Origin: Lepeophtheirus salmonis
Lineage: Eukaryota > Arthropoda > Copepoda > Siphonostomatoida > Caligidae
NCBI RefSeq assembly: GCF_016086655.4
Contig: NC_052131.2
Coordinates: 39,867,705-39,931,704 of the forward strand
Length of the DNA stretch: 64,000 nucleotides
Reading direction: 5' to 3'
Shown: positions 49,701-63,460 of the stretch, one piece after another
Layout: each line of letters opens with the position of its first letter
Position numbering within the stretch: position 1 is the first letter of the stretch
The notes under the pieces: generated by a model
Told to the model about the DNA's origin: nothing
The model's input: only the letters and a program-made list of their open reading frames with translations
Databases searched by the model: none
Made by a program: the position numbers and the translations under genes

Positions 49701-50913
49701 GTAAATTTGAAATAAATCAATAGGATATAAAAATTATTCTTAATTACCTTCATGAATCAGGGTCATTCTATCCATGCATCCAGGACAGGATAAAAACAAA
49801 GGTGGAACACGACTCACTATAAAACAAAACAAAAAACGTGGGATCTATGAAATTCAAGTTTCTAAGCAAAAATTGACTCTTGAAATGAGATCAAATCCAT
49901 CAGAATTACACAAATTTCTCATCAAGAGTCAGGAGAACGAAAGTTAATGATTTTGAATTAATTCATCATTAGAATTTTAAGAAGATCAAAGATTCTCCAA
50001 GATTTTTACCTCAATTTATTTACTATCCCAGTTTAGCATTTTCATTCCCTCATGAAAAATACTCAGTTTCAACAAAAGATAGATCCGACAAAGCAATCAC
50101 CATACGTGAATAATCTCCTAAGATGTGTAGTATTCCGAGATGAAATGGGATAGGGAAGGGTGGAGTATAAAATTGTTTTAACTTGATGAGACAAAAAAAA
50201 ACTTTTTTAACAAAATGGAATACATCAATCCTTGATGTAGACCTAATCAAATCAACCAAGCCCTTTTCTACAGACAGCTTTTTACCTTCTAAATAAAACA
50301 AACTTCATTAAGTGGTTTTAAACTATTCTTTTATTTTCTATAATTTTTTGTATTACATTGTGAAATTATTTGTATATATTATTTGAACCCTTACCCTCTT
50401 CCTTTTAATGAAGACAGAATAATATCGTAATCCCCATTTCCAGAAACATCAATGTATATTTTCCATCACATCTCTACCTAGCAAATTAAGTAGAAATTAG
50501 TTTTGGGGAAATACAAAATTAAATGGAATCAAATGGATTCTTCTTCGTCAGTTCATTAAAACTGTGGTAGTTAGATTTTTAATCATTAGCTTCATGTAGC
50601 AAATACTTTGTCGGTCATCATTAAGAAGAAGAAGAAAAAAAAAAAAGACAGGAAAATAGATTTACCTTTCCAGATAGAGCTAATCTTCAATCACCACGAG
50701 ATAACATTGTTGTTCTATAAATAAGAAAAAAAATCGGTCATTAGAATTTTTTTGTAATTTTGTGGTACAAGATTTAAATCATTTCAAAATTTAACATCAG
50801 TTAAGTAAATAATGGAACGGTAAAGTTTTTTGATTTCATACTTTTAGAAGTCATTTGGAAAGATGCTTATTCATCCTATTAAAAAATATAGCTCATATTC
50901 TAGAATTACACAC
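46729..50913 (-). repeat. array unit 7
   Basis: 4185 bp. Exon A carries the 'aaatagttttt' variant (shared with units 9 and 10). Exon L is 5-A. Exon N has the stop-containing form. Confidence 0.97.
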
Positions 50914-53900
50914 CTCTTAATTCTCGATCCACATATAACCTTTCCAAATAGGTTTTACATCATTCGACCTACAAGAGAAAAATAAAAGTAATAATAACTC
51001 TTTTGCCACAGTCACTTGAAGAAAACGTATGCCTTTAAGGTTTATTTGTGGAAGCACGTGTCCCAACCAGTATACCATAAGTGGGCATATGATTTCTATT
51101 TGAGACCCATAACTTAATATTTGCATTACGAAGGGTTCTTAAATAAACATTTTTTGAAAGAACCAGAAAGGAAAAAAGCAATGCATTTTGAAGCAAAAAG
51201 AATATAAAAAGCTTACGTACCTTATTAGTTTGTTTTATAGAATTGATTATTTCCACTTAAAATAGAACGACTCACTCATGAACGAATAATATCCTGAAAG
51301 GAAAAGAAAACAATAAACTGATTTATCACGTGTTTATCACGTATTAACTAATAGGTATTTACATAAAAATATTTCAGTCTCATTAAATCACATTTTTTTG
51401 CTTTCATGGATTGAATACTGGATTCAAGCAGAATAGGTTATACATCATGTTTTTAAAAACAAAACAAAAAACAGACTAACATTTTTAAAAGCAATAAAAT
51501 TTACCGTCTGAAAAACAATTCCTGAGAAGATCATTGATACATAGATTCATCCTACAAAAATTGAAGAAAAAATCAGTAACTTGGAAAAAATAAAAAAATA
51601 ACATGACTCAAAAAAATTAGTTGTGTTTTTGTTCCATCGTCGTTATCTCATGCTTCCAGTTGTAAACAAAGGAAGATGTGCGAAAGTTAGGATTTAGTCT
51701 ACGATACCAATACAGTACGAAATGAGGATGGAATTAAAACAACATTCCGTGACTCTAGGCTCGACAGAAATACTACAACTGATTTCCTTATCAAAATTAA
51801 TAAATTACATACCTTTTCATCAATTTTTTCATTTCGTAACCATACAATCTTTTGTCATTTTTTAAATATGATTGAGCCCTGTAAAAGCAAAAAGAGGATA
51901 CATTAAGTGAAAGCAGTGACATTCATTTAAAAGATAAAATCAAATGAAAAACGCTGTTCCGTTTCAGATTGAGGATTAAAGTATTGATTTACATTAAATC
52001 CACACCCAGAATCGAGTATATTTATTTAAATAAGTTTTACTCTACTTCATTTTGACGAAACAAACGGGTATAAGTTACCTCAATTGCTGCTTTTAATGAA
52101 GAATGCATTAACTTTAATATCAATCATAAGACTTACCAAGGGTTACGTTTCTTTTCTTTTTCATGAATAACTGACTGCCTATGCTTTCCAAACTTTTGAT
52201 AAGATTGAATCTGAAATTTAATAGAAAAAAAAAATAATAATTAAAGGTCTACAAAATCTTGAATTCTTTAATGAAAAGTCATTATTGTTATTTCAGTTGA
52301 GTAATTTTATCGGCTCATTCTATATCAGCCCCGAAAGATGGTAATGTTTAAATGACTCATCATGACTTTACCTAGTCAATAGGCAAGTATATTTTTATTT
52401 GTGTGTCTCAAATTAATTACCTTTTTCCTAAGGTCCTGTCTTGTCCTCTCTCATCATCTTTTATGGATTCTAAAAACCCCTAGAAATAAATGAAAGATTC
52501 TTAATAATCACATCAAAATATAGGAAACTTTTATGATTTGAAAAAATAGTACGATATCTCAGTTTAAAAACTCATTCAACAATTATTTCATTCTGTCGGG
52601 GAAAGAAGACAAAAATAGCTTTATTTTTTCATCATTTTTCCATATCTATTCAAATTGTAATTGCAATATTATGTAAACGCACCTGTAGATATCTGGGATC
52701 CATATAGAAGAAAAAAAATAAATCAGGGAGTGAGGAAATAATGCCATGCCTGTAAGAAACATGAAAATATGAGTAAAGTGAAATTAGAAATTCATAAAAA
52801 TGGGTGTATTTATGTATTTTAAATACATAAAGAAGTGTACATGTCAAGTTCAAAAATTACTCCGATATAGTATAAAATCGGGTAACTGCGACATGACAAG
52901 CCAATTAATTTATGTCCTTTTTGACACTGTTTTGAGCAATCAAGAATTAGTCAAACAGTAACACAGAAGGACATTATTGAGTTCAAAATCTGATAATAAA
53001 TAAAAAAACATATAAATTACCTTATTCAATAAGGTCATTTCCAATAACCAGAAAAGGTCTGTGAAAAAGAGTCCTGAAATAAATAAGTAAAGATTGCTAT
53101 TAATGGATCCACGTTCCAAGAAATAGGTAGAAAAAATAAGGATTTGATTTCTAAGTTGCAGGTACTTGTATCTTGCGTTGAGTAACACCCTCAGTTTAAG
53201 CCGTGAGGATGGGTTGCAAATTACAAGAATTTATCTAGCATATCTCATTTTTCAATTCTGTTTCGGATTAAGAAAAAAGAATATTCAAGAGAATGCAAGA
53301 CCTCAAATCATGATATCTTTTGTATACTTACAATTGATTTATCTGCTGCTTTTTGGTATTTTCTTTTCATTTACAGGCACAAAGGTTCCAGATCCTATCG
53401 AGAGAGAAATAGGAATATCTGTTAAATAAATGCATTCTATGCTTATGAATAAAAAGAATAATATAAAGTATATTGAAGAAAAGCGTCAGACAACCATGAG
53501 CCATCATGTAAAATAAAAAACAAGCTTTCATTTCCTCTGGTGGAAACCACGAATGTATAAGGAAATCATTTTCATCATAGCATTGACTTCAATAACTCAT
53601 TGAAAATTAAGATGTACACTTACCTCAAATGAGATCTAGGAGCTTTCTTCCCCATATCTATCAGCTTCAAAGAAAGGCAAGTTTAACCTAGTAAAAGAAG
53701 TTGATTAATTAATAAATAGTTCTTTCTGAAAATATATTTGTTTCATTCTCTCTTCCATTATAATTCAGACGACCAATGCCATCTTTAGAAATGAGGCCCC
53801 CTTCAATTTTGTAAATCTAAGGGGAGCATCATTTCTTCTGGTGGAAACCGCGAATGGTTAAGAGAATGTTTTCATCATGAAATGAGTAAATTTGAAATAA

Positions 53901-55092
53901 ATCAATAGGATATAAAAATTATTCTTAATTACCTTCATGAATCAGGGTCATTCTATCCATGCATCCAGGACAGGATAAAAACAAAGGTGGAACACGACTC
54001 ACTATAAAACAAAACAAAAAACGTGGGATCTATGAAATTCAAGTTTCTAAGCAAAAATTGACTCTTGAAATGAGATCAAATCCATCAGAATTACACAAAT
54101 TTCTCATCAAGAGTCAGGAGAACGAAAGTTAATGATTTTGAATTAATTCATCATTAGAATTTTAAGAAGATCAAAGATTCTCCAAGATTTTTACCTCAAT
54201 TTATTTACTATCCCAGTTTAGCATTTTCATTCCCTCATGAAAATACTCAGTTTCAACAAAAGATAGATCCGACAAAGCAATCACCATACGTGAATAATCT
54301 CCTAAGATGTGTAGTATTCCGAGATGAAATGGGATAGGGAAGGGTGGAGTATAAAATTGTTTTAACTTGATGAGACAAAAAAAAAAACTTTTTTAACAAA
54401 ATGGAATACATCAATCCTTGATGTAGACCTAATCAAATCAACCAAGCCCTTTTCTACAGACAGCTTTTTACCTTCTAAATAAAACAAACTTAATTAAGTG
54501 GTTTTAAACTATTCTTTTATTTTCTATAATTTTTGTATTACATTGTGAAATTATTTGTATATTTGAACCCTTACCCTCTTCCTTTTAATGAAGACAGAAT
54601 AATATCGTAATCCCCATTTCCAGAAACATCAATGTATATTTTCCATCACATCTCTACCTAGCAAATTAAGTAGAAATTAGTTTTGGGGAAATACAAAATT
54701 AAATGGAATCAAATGGATTCTTCTTCGTCAGTTCATTAAAACTGTGGTAGTTAGATTTTTAATCATTAGCTTCATGTAGCAAATACTTTGTCGGTCATCA
54801 TTAAGAAGAAGAAGAAAAAAAAAAAAAGACAGGAAAATAGATTTACCTTTCCAGATAGAGCTAATCTTCAATCACCACGAGATAACATTGTTGTTCTAAA
54901 ATAGAAAAAAAAATCGGTCATTAGAATTTTTTTGTAATTTTGTGGTACAAGATTTAAATCATTTCAAAATTTAACATCAGTTAAGTAAATAATGGAACGG
55001 TAAAGTTTTTTGATTTCATACTTTTAGAAGTCATTTGGAAAGATGCTTATTCATCCTATTAAAAATATAGCTCATATTCTAGAATTACACAC
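50914..55092 (-). repeat. array unit 8
   Basis: 4179 bp. First unit from the left with the exon I acceptor variant (ctctcgatag in place of ctctcgctag, AG kept) and with an 8-bp deletion near 54560. Both are shared with units 9 and 10. Confidence 0.97.
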
Positions 55093-58000
55093 CTCTTAAT
55101 TCTCGATCCACATATAACCTTTCCAAATAGTTTTTACATCATTCGACCTACAAGAGAAAAATAAAAGTAATAATAACTCTTTTGCCACAGTCACTTGAAG
55201 AAAACGTATGCCTTTAAGGTTTATTTGTGGAAGCACGTGTCCCAACCAGTATACCATAAGTAGGCATATGATTTCTATTTGAGACCCATAACTTAATATT
55301 TGCATTACGAAGGGTTCTTAAATAAACATTTTTTGAAAGAACCAGAAAGGAAAAAAGCAATGCATTTTGAAGCAAAAAGAATATAAAAAGCTTACGTACC
55401 TTATTAGTTTGTTTTATAGAATTGATTATTTCCACGTAAAATAGAACGACTCACTCATGAACGAATAATATCCTGAAAGGAAAAGAAAACAATAAACTGA
55501 TTTATCACGTGTTTATCACGTATTAACTAATAGGTATTTACATAAAAATATTTCAGTCTCATTAAATCACATTTTTTTGCTTTCATGGATTGAATACTGG
55601 ATTCAAGCAGAATAGGTTATACATCATGTTTTTAAAAACAAAACAAAAAACAGACTAACATTTTTAAAAGCAATAAAATTTACCGTCTGAAAAACAATTC
55701 CTGAGAAGATCATTGATACATAGATTCATCCTACAAAAATTGAAGAAAAAATCAGTAACTTGGAAAAAATAAAAAAATAACATGACTCAAAAAAATTAGT
55801 TGTGTTTTTGTTCCATCGTCGTTATCTCATGCTTCCAGTTGTAAACAAAGGAAGATGTGCGAAAGTTAGGATTTAGTCTACGATACCAATACAGTACGAA
55901 ATGAGAGGATGGAATTAAAACAACATTCCGTGACTCTAGGCTCGACAGAAATACTACAACTGATTTCCTTATCAAAATTAATAAATTACATACCTTTTCA
56001 TCAATTTTTTCATTTCGTAACCATACAATCTTTTGTCATTTTTTAAATATGATTGAGCCCTGTAAAAGCAAAAAAGAGGATACATTAAGTGAAAGCAGTG
56101 ACATTCATTTAAAAGATAAAATCAAATGAAAAACGCTGTTCCGTTTCAGATTGAGGATTAAAGTATTGATTTACATTAAATCCACACCCAGAATCGAGTA
56201 TATTTATTTAAATAAGTTTTACTCTACTTCATTTTGACGAAACAAACGGGTATAAGTTACCTCAATTGCTGCTTTTAATGAAGAATGCATTAACTTTAAT
56301 ATCAATCATAAGACTTACCAAGGGTTACGTTTCTTTTCTTTTTCATGAATAACTGACTGCCTATGCTTTCCAAACTTTTGATAAGATTGAATCTGAAATT
56401 TAATAGAAAAAAAAAAAATAATTAAAGGTCTACAAAATCTTGAATTCTTTAATGAAAAGTCATTATTGTTATTTCAGTTGAGTAATTTTATCGGCTCATT
56501 CTATATCAGCCCCGAAAGATGGTAATGTTTAAATGACTCATCATGACTTTACCTAGTCAATAGGCAAGTATATTTTTATTTGTGTGTCTCAAATTAATTA
56601 CCTTTTTCCTAAGGTCCTGTCTTGTCCTCTCTCATCATCTTTTATGGATTCTAAAAACCCCTAGAAATAAATGAAAGATTCTTTATAAACACATCAAAAT
56701 ATAGGAAACTTTTATGATTTGAAAAAATAGTACGATATCTCAGTTTAAAAACTCATTCAACAATTATTTCATTCTGTCGGGGAAAGAAGACAAAAATAGC
56801 TTTATTTTTTCATCATTTTTCCATATCTATTCAAATTGTAATTGCAATATTATGTAAACGCACCTGTAGATATCTGGGATCCATATAGAAGAAAAATAAA
56901 TAAATCAGGGAGTGAGGAAATAATGCCATGCCTGTAAGAAACATGAAAATATGAGTAAAGTGAAATTAGAAATTCATAAAAATGGGTGTATTTATGTATT
57001 TTAAATACATAAAGAAGTGTACATGTCAAGTTCAAAAATTACTCCGATATAGTATAAAATCGGGTAACTGCGACATGACAAGCCAATTAATTTATGTCCT
57101 TTTTGACACTGTTTTGAGCAATCAAGAATTAGTCAAACAGTAACACAGAAGGACATTATTGAGTTCAAAATCTGATAATAAATAAAAAAACATATAAATT
57201 ACCTTATTCAATAAGGTCATTTCCAATAACCAGAAAAGGTCTGTGAAAAAGAGTCCTGAAATAAATAAGTAAAGATTGCTATTAATGGATCCACGTTCCA
57301 AGAAATAGGTAGAAAAAATAAGGATTTGATTTCTAAGTTGCAGGTACTTGTATCTTGCGTTGAGTAACACCCTCAGTTTAAGCCGTGAGGATGGGTTGCA
57401 AATTACAAGAATTTATCTAGCATATCTCATTTTTCAATTCTGTTTCGGATTAAGAAAAAAGAATATTCAAGAGAATGCAAGACCTCAAATCATGATATCT
57501 TTTGTATACTTACAATTGATTTATCTGCTGCTTTTTGGTATTTTCTTTTCATTTACAGGCACAAAGGTTCCAGATCCTATCGAGAGAGAAATAGGAATAT
57601 CTGTTAAATAAATGCATTCTATGCTTATGAATAAAAAGAATAATATAAAGTATATTGAAGAAAAGCGTCAGACAACCATGAGCCATCATGTAAAATAAAA
57701 AACAAGCTTTCATTTCCTCTGGTGGAAACCACGAATGTATAAGGAAATCATTTTCATCATAGCATTGACTTCAATAACTCATTGAAAATTAAGATGTACA
57801 CTTACCTCAAATGAGATCTAGGAGCTTTCTTCCCCATATCTATCAGCTTCAAAGAAAGGCAAGTTTAACCTAGTAAAAGAAGTTGATTAATTAATAAATA
57901 GTTCTTTCTGAAAATATATTTGTTTCATTCTCTCTTCCATTATAATTCAGACGACCAATGCCATCTTTAGAAATGAGACCCCCTTCAATTTTGTAAATCT

Positions 58001-59278
58001 AAGGGGAGCATCATTTCTTCTGGTGGAAACCGCGAATGGTTAAGAGAATGTTTTCATCATGAAATGAGTAAATTTGAAATAAATCAATAGGATATAAAAA
58101 TTATTCTTAATTACCTTCATGAATCAGGGTCATTCTATCCATGCATCCAGGACAGGATAAAAACAAAGGTGGAACACGACTCACTATAAAACAAAACAAA
58201 AAACGTGGGATCTATGAAATTCAAGTTTCTAAGCAAAAATTGACTCTTGAAATGAGATCAAATCCATCAGAATTACACAAATTTCTCATCAAGAGTCAGG
58301 AGAACGAAAGTTAATGATTTTGAATTAATTCATCATTAGAATTTTAAGAAGATCAAAGATTCTCCAAGAATTTTACCTCAATTTATTTACTATCCCAGTT
58401 TAGCATTTTCATTCCCTCATGAAAATACTCAGTTTCAACAAAAGATAGATCCGACAAAGCAATCACCATACGTGAATAATCTCCTAAGATGTGTAATATT
58501 CCGAGATGAAATGGGATAGGGAAGGGTGGAGTATAAAATTCTTTTAACTTGATGAGACAAAAAAAAAAACTTTTTTTTAACAAAATGGAATACATCAATC
58601 CTTGTTGTAGACCTAATCAAATCAACCAAGCCCTTTTCTACAGACAGCTTTTTACCTTCTAAATAAAACAAACTTAATTAAGTGGTTTTAAACTATTCTT
58701 TTATTTTCTATAATTTTTTGTATTACATTGTGAAATTATTTGTATATTTGAACCCTTACCCTCTTCCTTTTAATGAAGACAGAATAATATCGTAATCCCC
58801 ATTTCCAGAGACATCAATGTATATTTTCCATCACATCTCTACCTAGCAAATTAAGTAGAAATTAGTTTTGGGGAAATACAAAATTAAATGGAATCAAATG
58901 GATTCTTCTTCGTCAGTTCATTAAAACTGTGGTAGTTAGATTTTTAATCATTAGCTTCATGTAGCAAATACTTTGTCGGTCATCATTAAGAAAAAAAAAA
59001 AAAAAAAAAAAAAGACAGGAAAATAGATTTACCTTTCCAGATAGAGCTAATCTTCAATCACCACGAGATAACATTGTTGTTCTATAAATAAGAAAAAAAT
59101 CGGTCATTAGAATTTTTTTGTAATTTTGTGGTACAAGATTTAAATCATTTCAAAATTTAACATCAGTTAAGTAAATAATGGAACGGTAAAGTTTTTTGAT
59201 TTCATACTTTTAGAAGTCATTTGGAAAGATGCTTATTCATCCTATTAAAAATATAGCTCATATTCTAGAATTACACAC
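55093..59278 (-). repeat. array unit 9
   Basis: 4186 bp. Shares with unit 10 the exon A variant, the exon I acceptor variant, the exon B change (ccacgtaaa) and an exon G tract one base longer. A GA insertion lies near 55904. The A-rich tract near 58991 has lost its GAA triplets. Confidence 0.97.
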
Positions 59279-62200
59279 CTCTTAATTCTCGATCCACATA
59301 TAACCTTTCCAAATAGTTTTTACATCATTCGACCTACAAGAGAAAAATAAAAGTAATAATAACTCTTTTGCCACAGTCACTTGAAGAAAACGTATGCCTT
59401 TAAGGTTTATTTGTGGAAGCACGTGTCCCAACCAGTATACCATAAGTAGGCATATGATTTCTATTTGAGACCCATAACTTAATATTTGCATTACGAAGGG
59501 TTCTTAAATAAACATTTTTTGAAAGAACCAGAAAGGAAAAAAGCAATGCATTTTGAAGCAAAAAGAATATAAAAAGCTTACGTACCTTATTAGTTTGTTT
59601 TATAGAATTGATTATTTCCACGTAAAATAGAACGACTCACTCATGAACGAATAATATCCTGAAAGGAAAAGAAAACAATAAACTGATTTATCACGTGTTT
59701 ATCACGTATTAACTAATAGGTATTTACATAAAAATATTTCAGTCTCATTAAATCACATTTTTTTGCTTTCATGGATTGAATACTGGATTCAAGCAGAATA
59801 GGTTATACATCATGTTTTTAAAAACAAAACAAAAAACAGACTAACATTTTTAAAAGCAATAAAATTTACCGTCTGAAAAACAATTCCTGAGAAGATCATT
59901 GATACATAGATTCATCCTACAAAAATTGAAGAAAAAATCAGTAACTTGGAAAAAATAAAAAAATAACATGACTCAAAAAAATTAGTTGTGTTTTTGTTCC
60001 ATCGTCGTTATCTCATGCTTCCAGTTGTAAACAAAGGAAGATGTGCGAAAGTTAGGATTTAGTCTACGATACCAATACAGTACGAAATGAGGATGGAATT
60101 AAAACAACATTCCGTGACTCTAGGCTCGACAGAAATACTACAACTGATTTCCTTATCAAAATTAATAAATTACATACCTTTTCATCAATTTTTTCATTTC
60201 GTAACCATACAATCTTTTGTCATTTTTTAAATATGATTGAGCCCTGTAAAAGCAAAAAGAGGATACATTAAGTGAAAGCAGTGACATTCATTTAAAAGAT
60301 AAAATCAAATGAAAAACGCTGTTCCGTTTCAGATTGAGGATTAAAGTATTGATTTACATTAAATCCACACCCAGAATCGAGTATATTTATTTAAATAAGT
60401 TTTACTCTACTTCATTTTGACGAAACAAACGGGTATAAGTTACCTCAATTGCTGCTTTTAATGAAGAATGCATTAACTTTAATATCAATCATAAGACTTA
60501 CCAAGGGTTACGTTTCTTTTCTTTTTCATGAATAACTGACTGCCTATGCTTTCCAAACTTTTGATAAGATTGAATCTGAAATTTAATAGAAAAAAAAAAA
60601 TAATTAAAGGTCTACAAAATCTTGAATTCTTTAATGAAAAGTCATTATTGTTATTTCAGTTGAGTAATTTTATCGGCTCATTCTATATCAGCCCCGAAAG
60701 ATGGTAATGTTTAAATGACTCATCATGACTTTACCTAGTCAATAGGCAAGTATATTTTTATTTGTGTGTCTCAAATTAATTACCTTTTTCCTAAGGTCCT
60801 GTCTTGTCCTCTCTCATCATCTTTTATGGATTCTAAAAACCCCTAGAAATAAATGAAAGATTCTTTATAAACACATCAAAATATAGGAAACTTTTATGAT
60901 TTGAAAAATAGTACGATATCTCAGTTTAAAAACTCATTCAACAATTATTTCATTCTGTCGGGGAAAGAAGACAAAAATAGCTTTATTTTTTCATCATTTT
61001 TCCATATCTATTCAAATTGTAATTGCAATATTATGTAAACGCACCTGTAGATATCTGGGATCCATATAGAAGAAGAAAAAATAAATCAGGGAGTGAGGAA
61101 ATAATGCCATGCCTGTAAGAAACATGAAAATATGAGTAAAGTGAAATTAGAAATTCATAAAAATGGGTGTATTTATGTATTTTAAATACATAAAGAAGTG
61201 TACATGTCAAGTTCAAAAATTACTCCGATATAGTATAAAATCGGGTAACTGCGACATGACAAGCCAATTAATTTATGTCCTTTTTGACACTGTTTTGAGC
61301 AATCAAGAATTAGTCAAACAGTAACACAGAAGGACATTATTGAGTTCAAAATCTGATAATAAATAAAAAAACATATAAATTACCTTATTCAATAAGGTCA
61401 TTTCCAATAACCAGAAAAGGTCTGTGAAAAAGAGTCCTGAAATAAATAAGTAAAGATTGCTATTAATGGATCCACGTTCCAAGAAATAGGTAGAAAAAAT
61501 AAGGATTTGATTTCTAAGTTGCAGGTACTTGTATCTTGCGTTGAGTAACACCCTCAGTTTAAGCCGTGAGGATGGGTTGCAAATTACAAGAATTTATCTA
61601 GCATATCTCATTTTTCAATTCTGTTTCGGATTAAGAAAAAGAATATTCAAGAGAATGCAAGACCTCAAATCATGATATCTTTTGTATACTTACAATTGAT
61701 TTATCTGCTGCTTTTTGGTATTTTCTTTTCATTTACAGGCACAAAGGTTCCAGATCCTATCGAGAGAGAAATAGGAATATCTGTTAAATAAATGCATTCT
61801 ATGCTTATGAATAAAAAGAATAATATAAAGTATATTGAAGAAAAGCGTCAGACAACCATGAGCCATCATGTAAAATAAAAAACAAGCTTTCATTTCCTCT
61901 GGTGGAAACCACGAATGTATAAGGAAATCATTTTCATCATAGCATTGACTTCAATAACTCATTGAAAATTAAGATGTACACTTACCTCAAATGAGATCTA
62001 GGAGCTTTCTTCCCCATATCTATCAGCTTCAAAGAAAGGCAAGTTTAACCTAGTAAAAGAAGTTGATTAATTAATAAATAGTTCTTTCTGAAAATATATT
62101 TGTTTCATTCTCTCTTCCATTATAATTCAGACGACCAATGCCATCTTTAGAAATGAGGCCCCCTTCAATTTTGTAAATCTAAGGGGAGCATCATTTCTTC

Positions 62201-63460
62201 TGGTGGAAACCGCGAATGGTTAAGAGAATGTTTTCATCATGAAATGAGTAAATTTGAAATAAATCAATAGGATATAAAAATTATTCTTAATTACCTTCAT
62301 GAATCAGGGTCATTCTATCCATGCATCCAGGACAGGATAAAAACAAAGGTGGAACACGACTCACTATAAAACAAAACAAAAAACGTGGGATCTATGAAAT
62401 TCAAGTTTCTAAGCAAAAATTGACTCTTGAAATGAGATCAAATCCATCAGAATTACACAAATTTCTCATCAAGAGTCAGGAGAACGAAAGTTAATGATTT
62501 TGAATTAATTCATCATTAGAATTTTAAGAAGATCAAAGATTCTCCAAGATTTTTACCTCAATTTATTTACTATCCCAGTTTAGCATTTTCATTCCCTCAT
62601 GAAAATACTCAGTTTCAACAAAAGATAGATCCGACAAAGCAATCACCATACGTGAATAATCTCCTAAGATGTGTAGTATTCCGAGATGAAATGGGATAGG
62701 GAAGGGTGGAGTATAAAATTGTTTTAACTTGATGAGACAAAAAAAAAAAAACTTTTTTTTAACAAAATGGAATACATCAATCCTTGATGTAGACCTAATC
62801 AAATCAACCAAGCCCTTTTCTACAGACAGCTTTTTACCTTCTAAATAAAACAAACTTAATTAAGTGGTTTTAAACTATTCTTTTATTTTCTATAATTTTT
62901 TGTATTACATTGTGAAATTATTTGTATATTTGAACCCTTACCCTCTTCCTTTTAATGAAGACAGAATAATATCGTAATCCCCATTTCCAGAAACATCAAT
63001 GTATATTTTCCATCACATCTCTACCTAGCAAATTAAGTAGAAATTAGTTTTGGGGAAATACAAAATTAAATGGAATCAAATGGATTCTTCTTCGTCAGTT
63101 CATTAAAACTGTGGTAGTTAGATTTTTAATCATTAGCTTCATGTAGCAAATACTTTGTCGGTCATCATTAAGAAGAAGAAGAAGAAAAAAAAAGACAGGA
63201 AAATAGATTTACCTTTCCAGATAGAGCTAATCTTCAATCACCACGAGATAACATTGTTGTTCTATAAATAAGAAAAAAAATCGGTCATTAGAATTTTTTT
63301 GTAATTTTGTGGTACAAGATTTAAATCATTTCAAAATTTAACATCAGTTAAGTAAATAATGGAACGGTAAAGTTTTTTGATTTCATACTTTTAGAAGTCA
63401 TTTGGAAAGATGCTTATTCATCCTATTAAAAAATATAGCTCATATTCTAGAATTACACAC
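59279..63460 (-). repeat. array unit 10
   Basis: 4182 bp. Close to unit 9. Exon G tract is changed to gaagaag followed by six A's. Exon L is the 4-A form. One fewer A near 61639 disrupts the antisense frame as in unit 6. Confidence 0.97.
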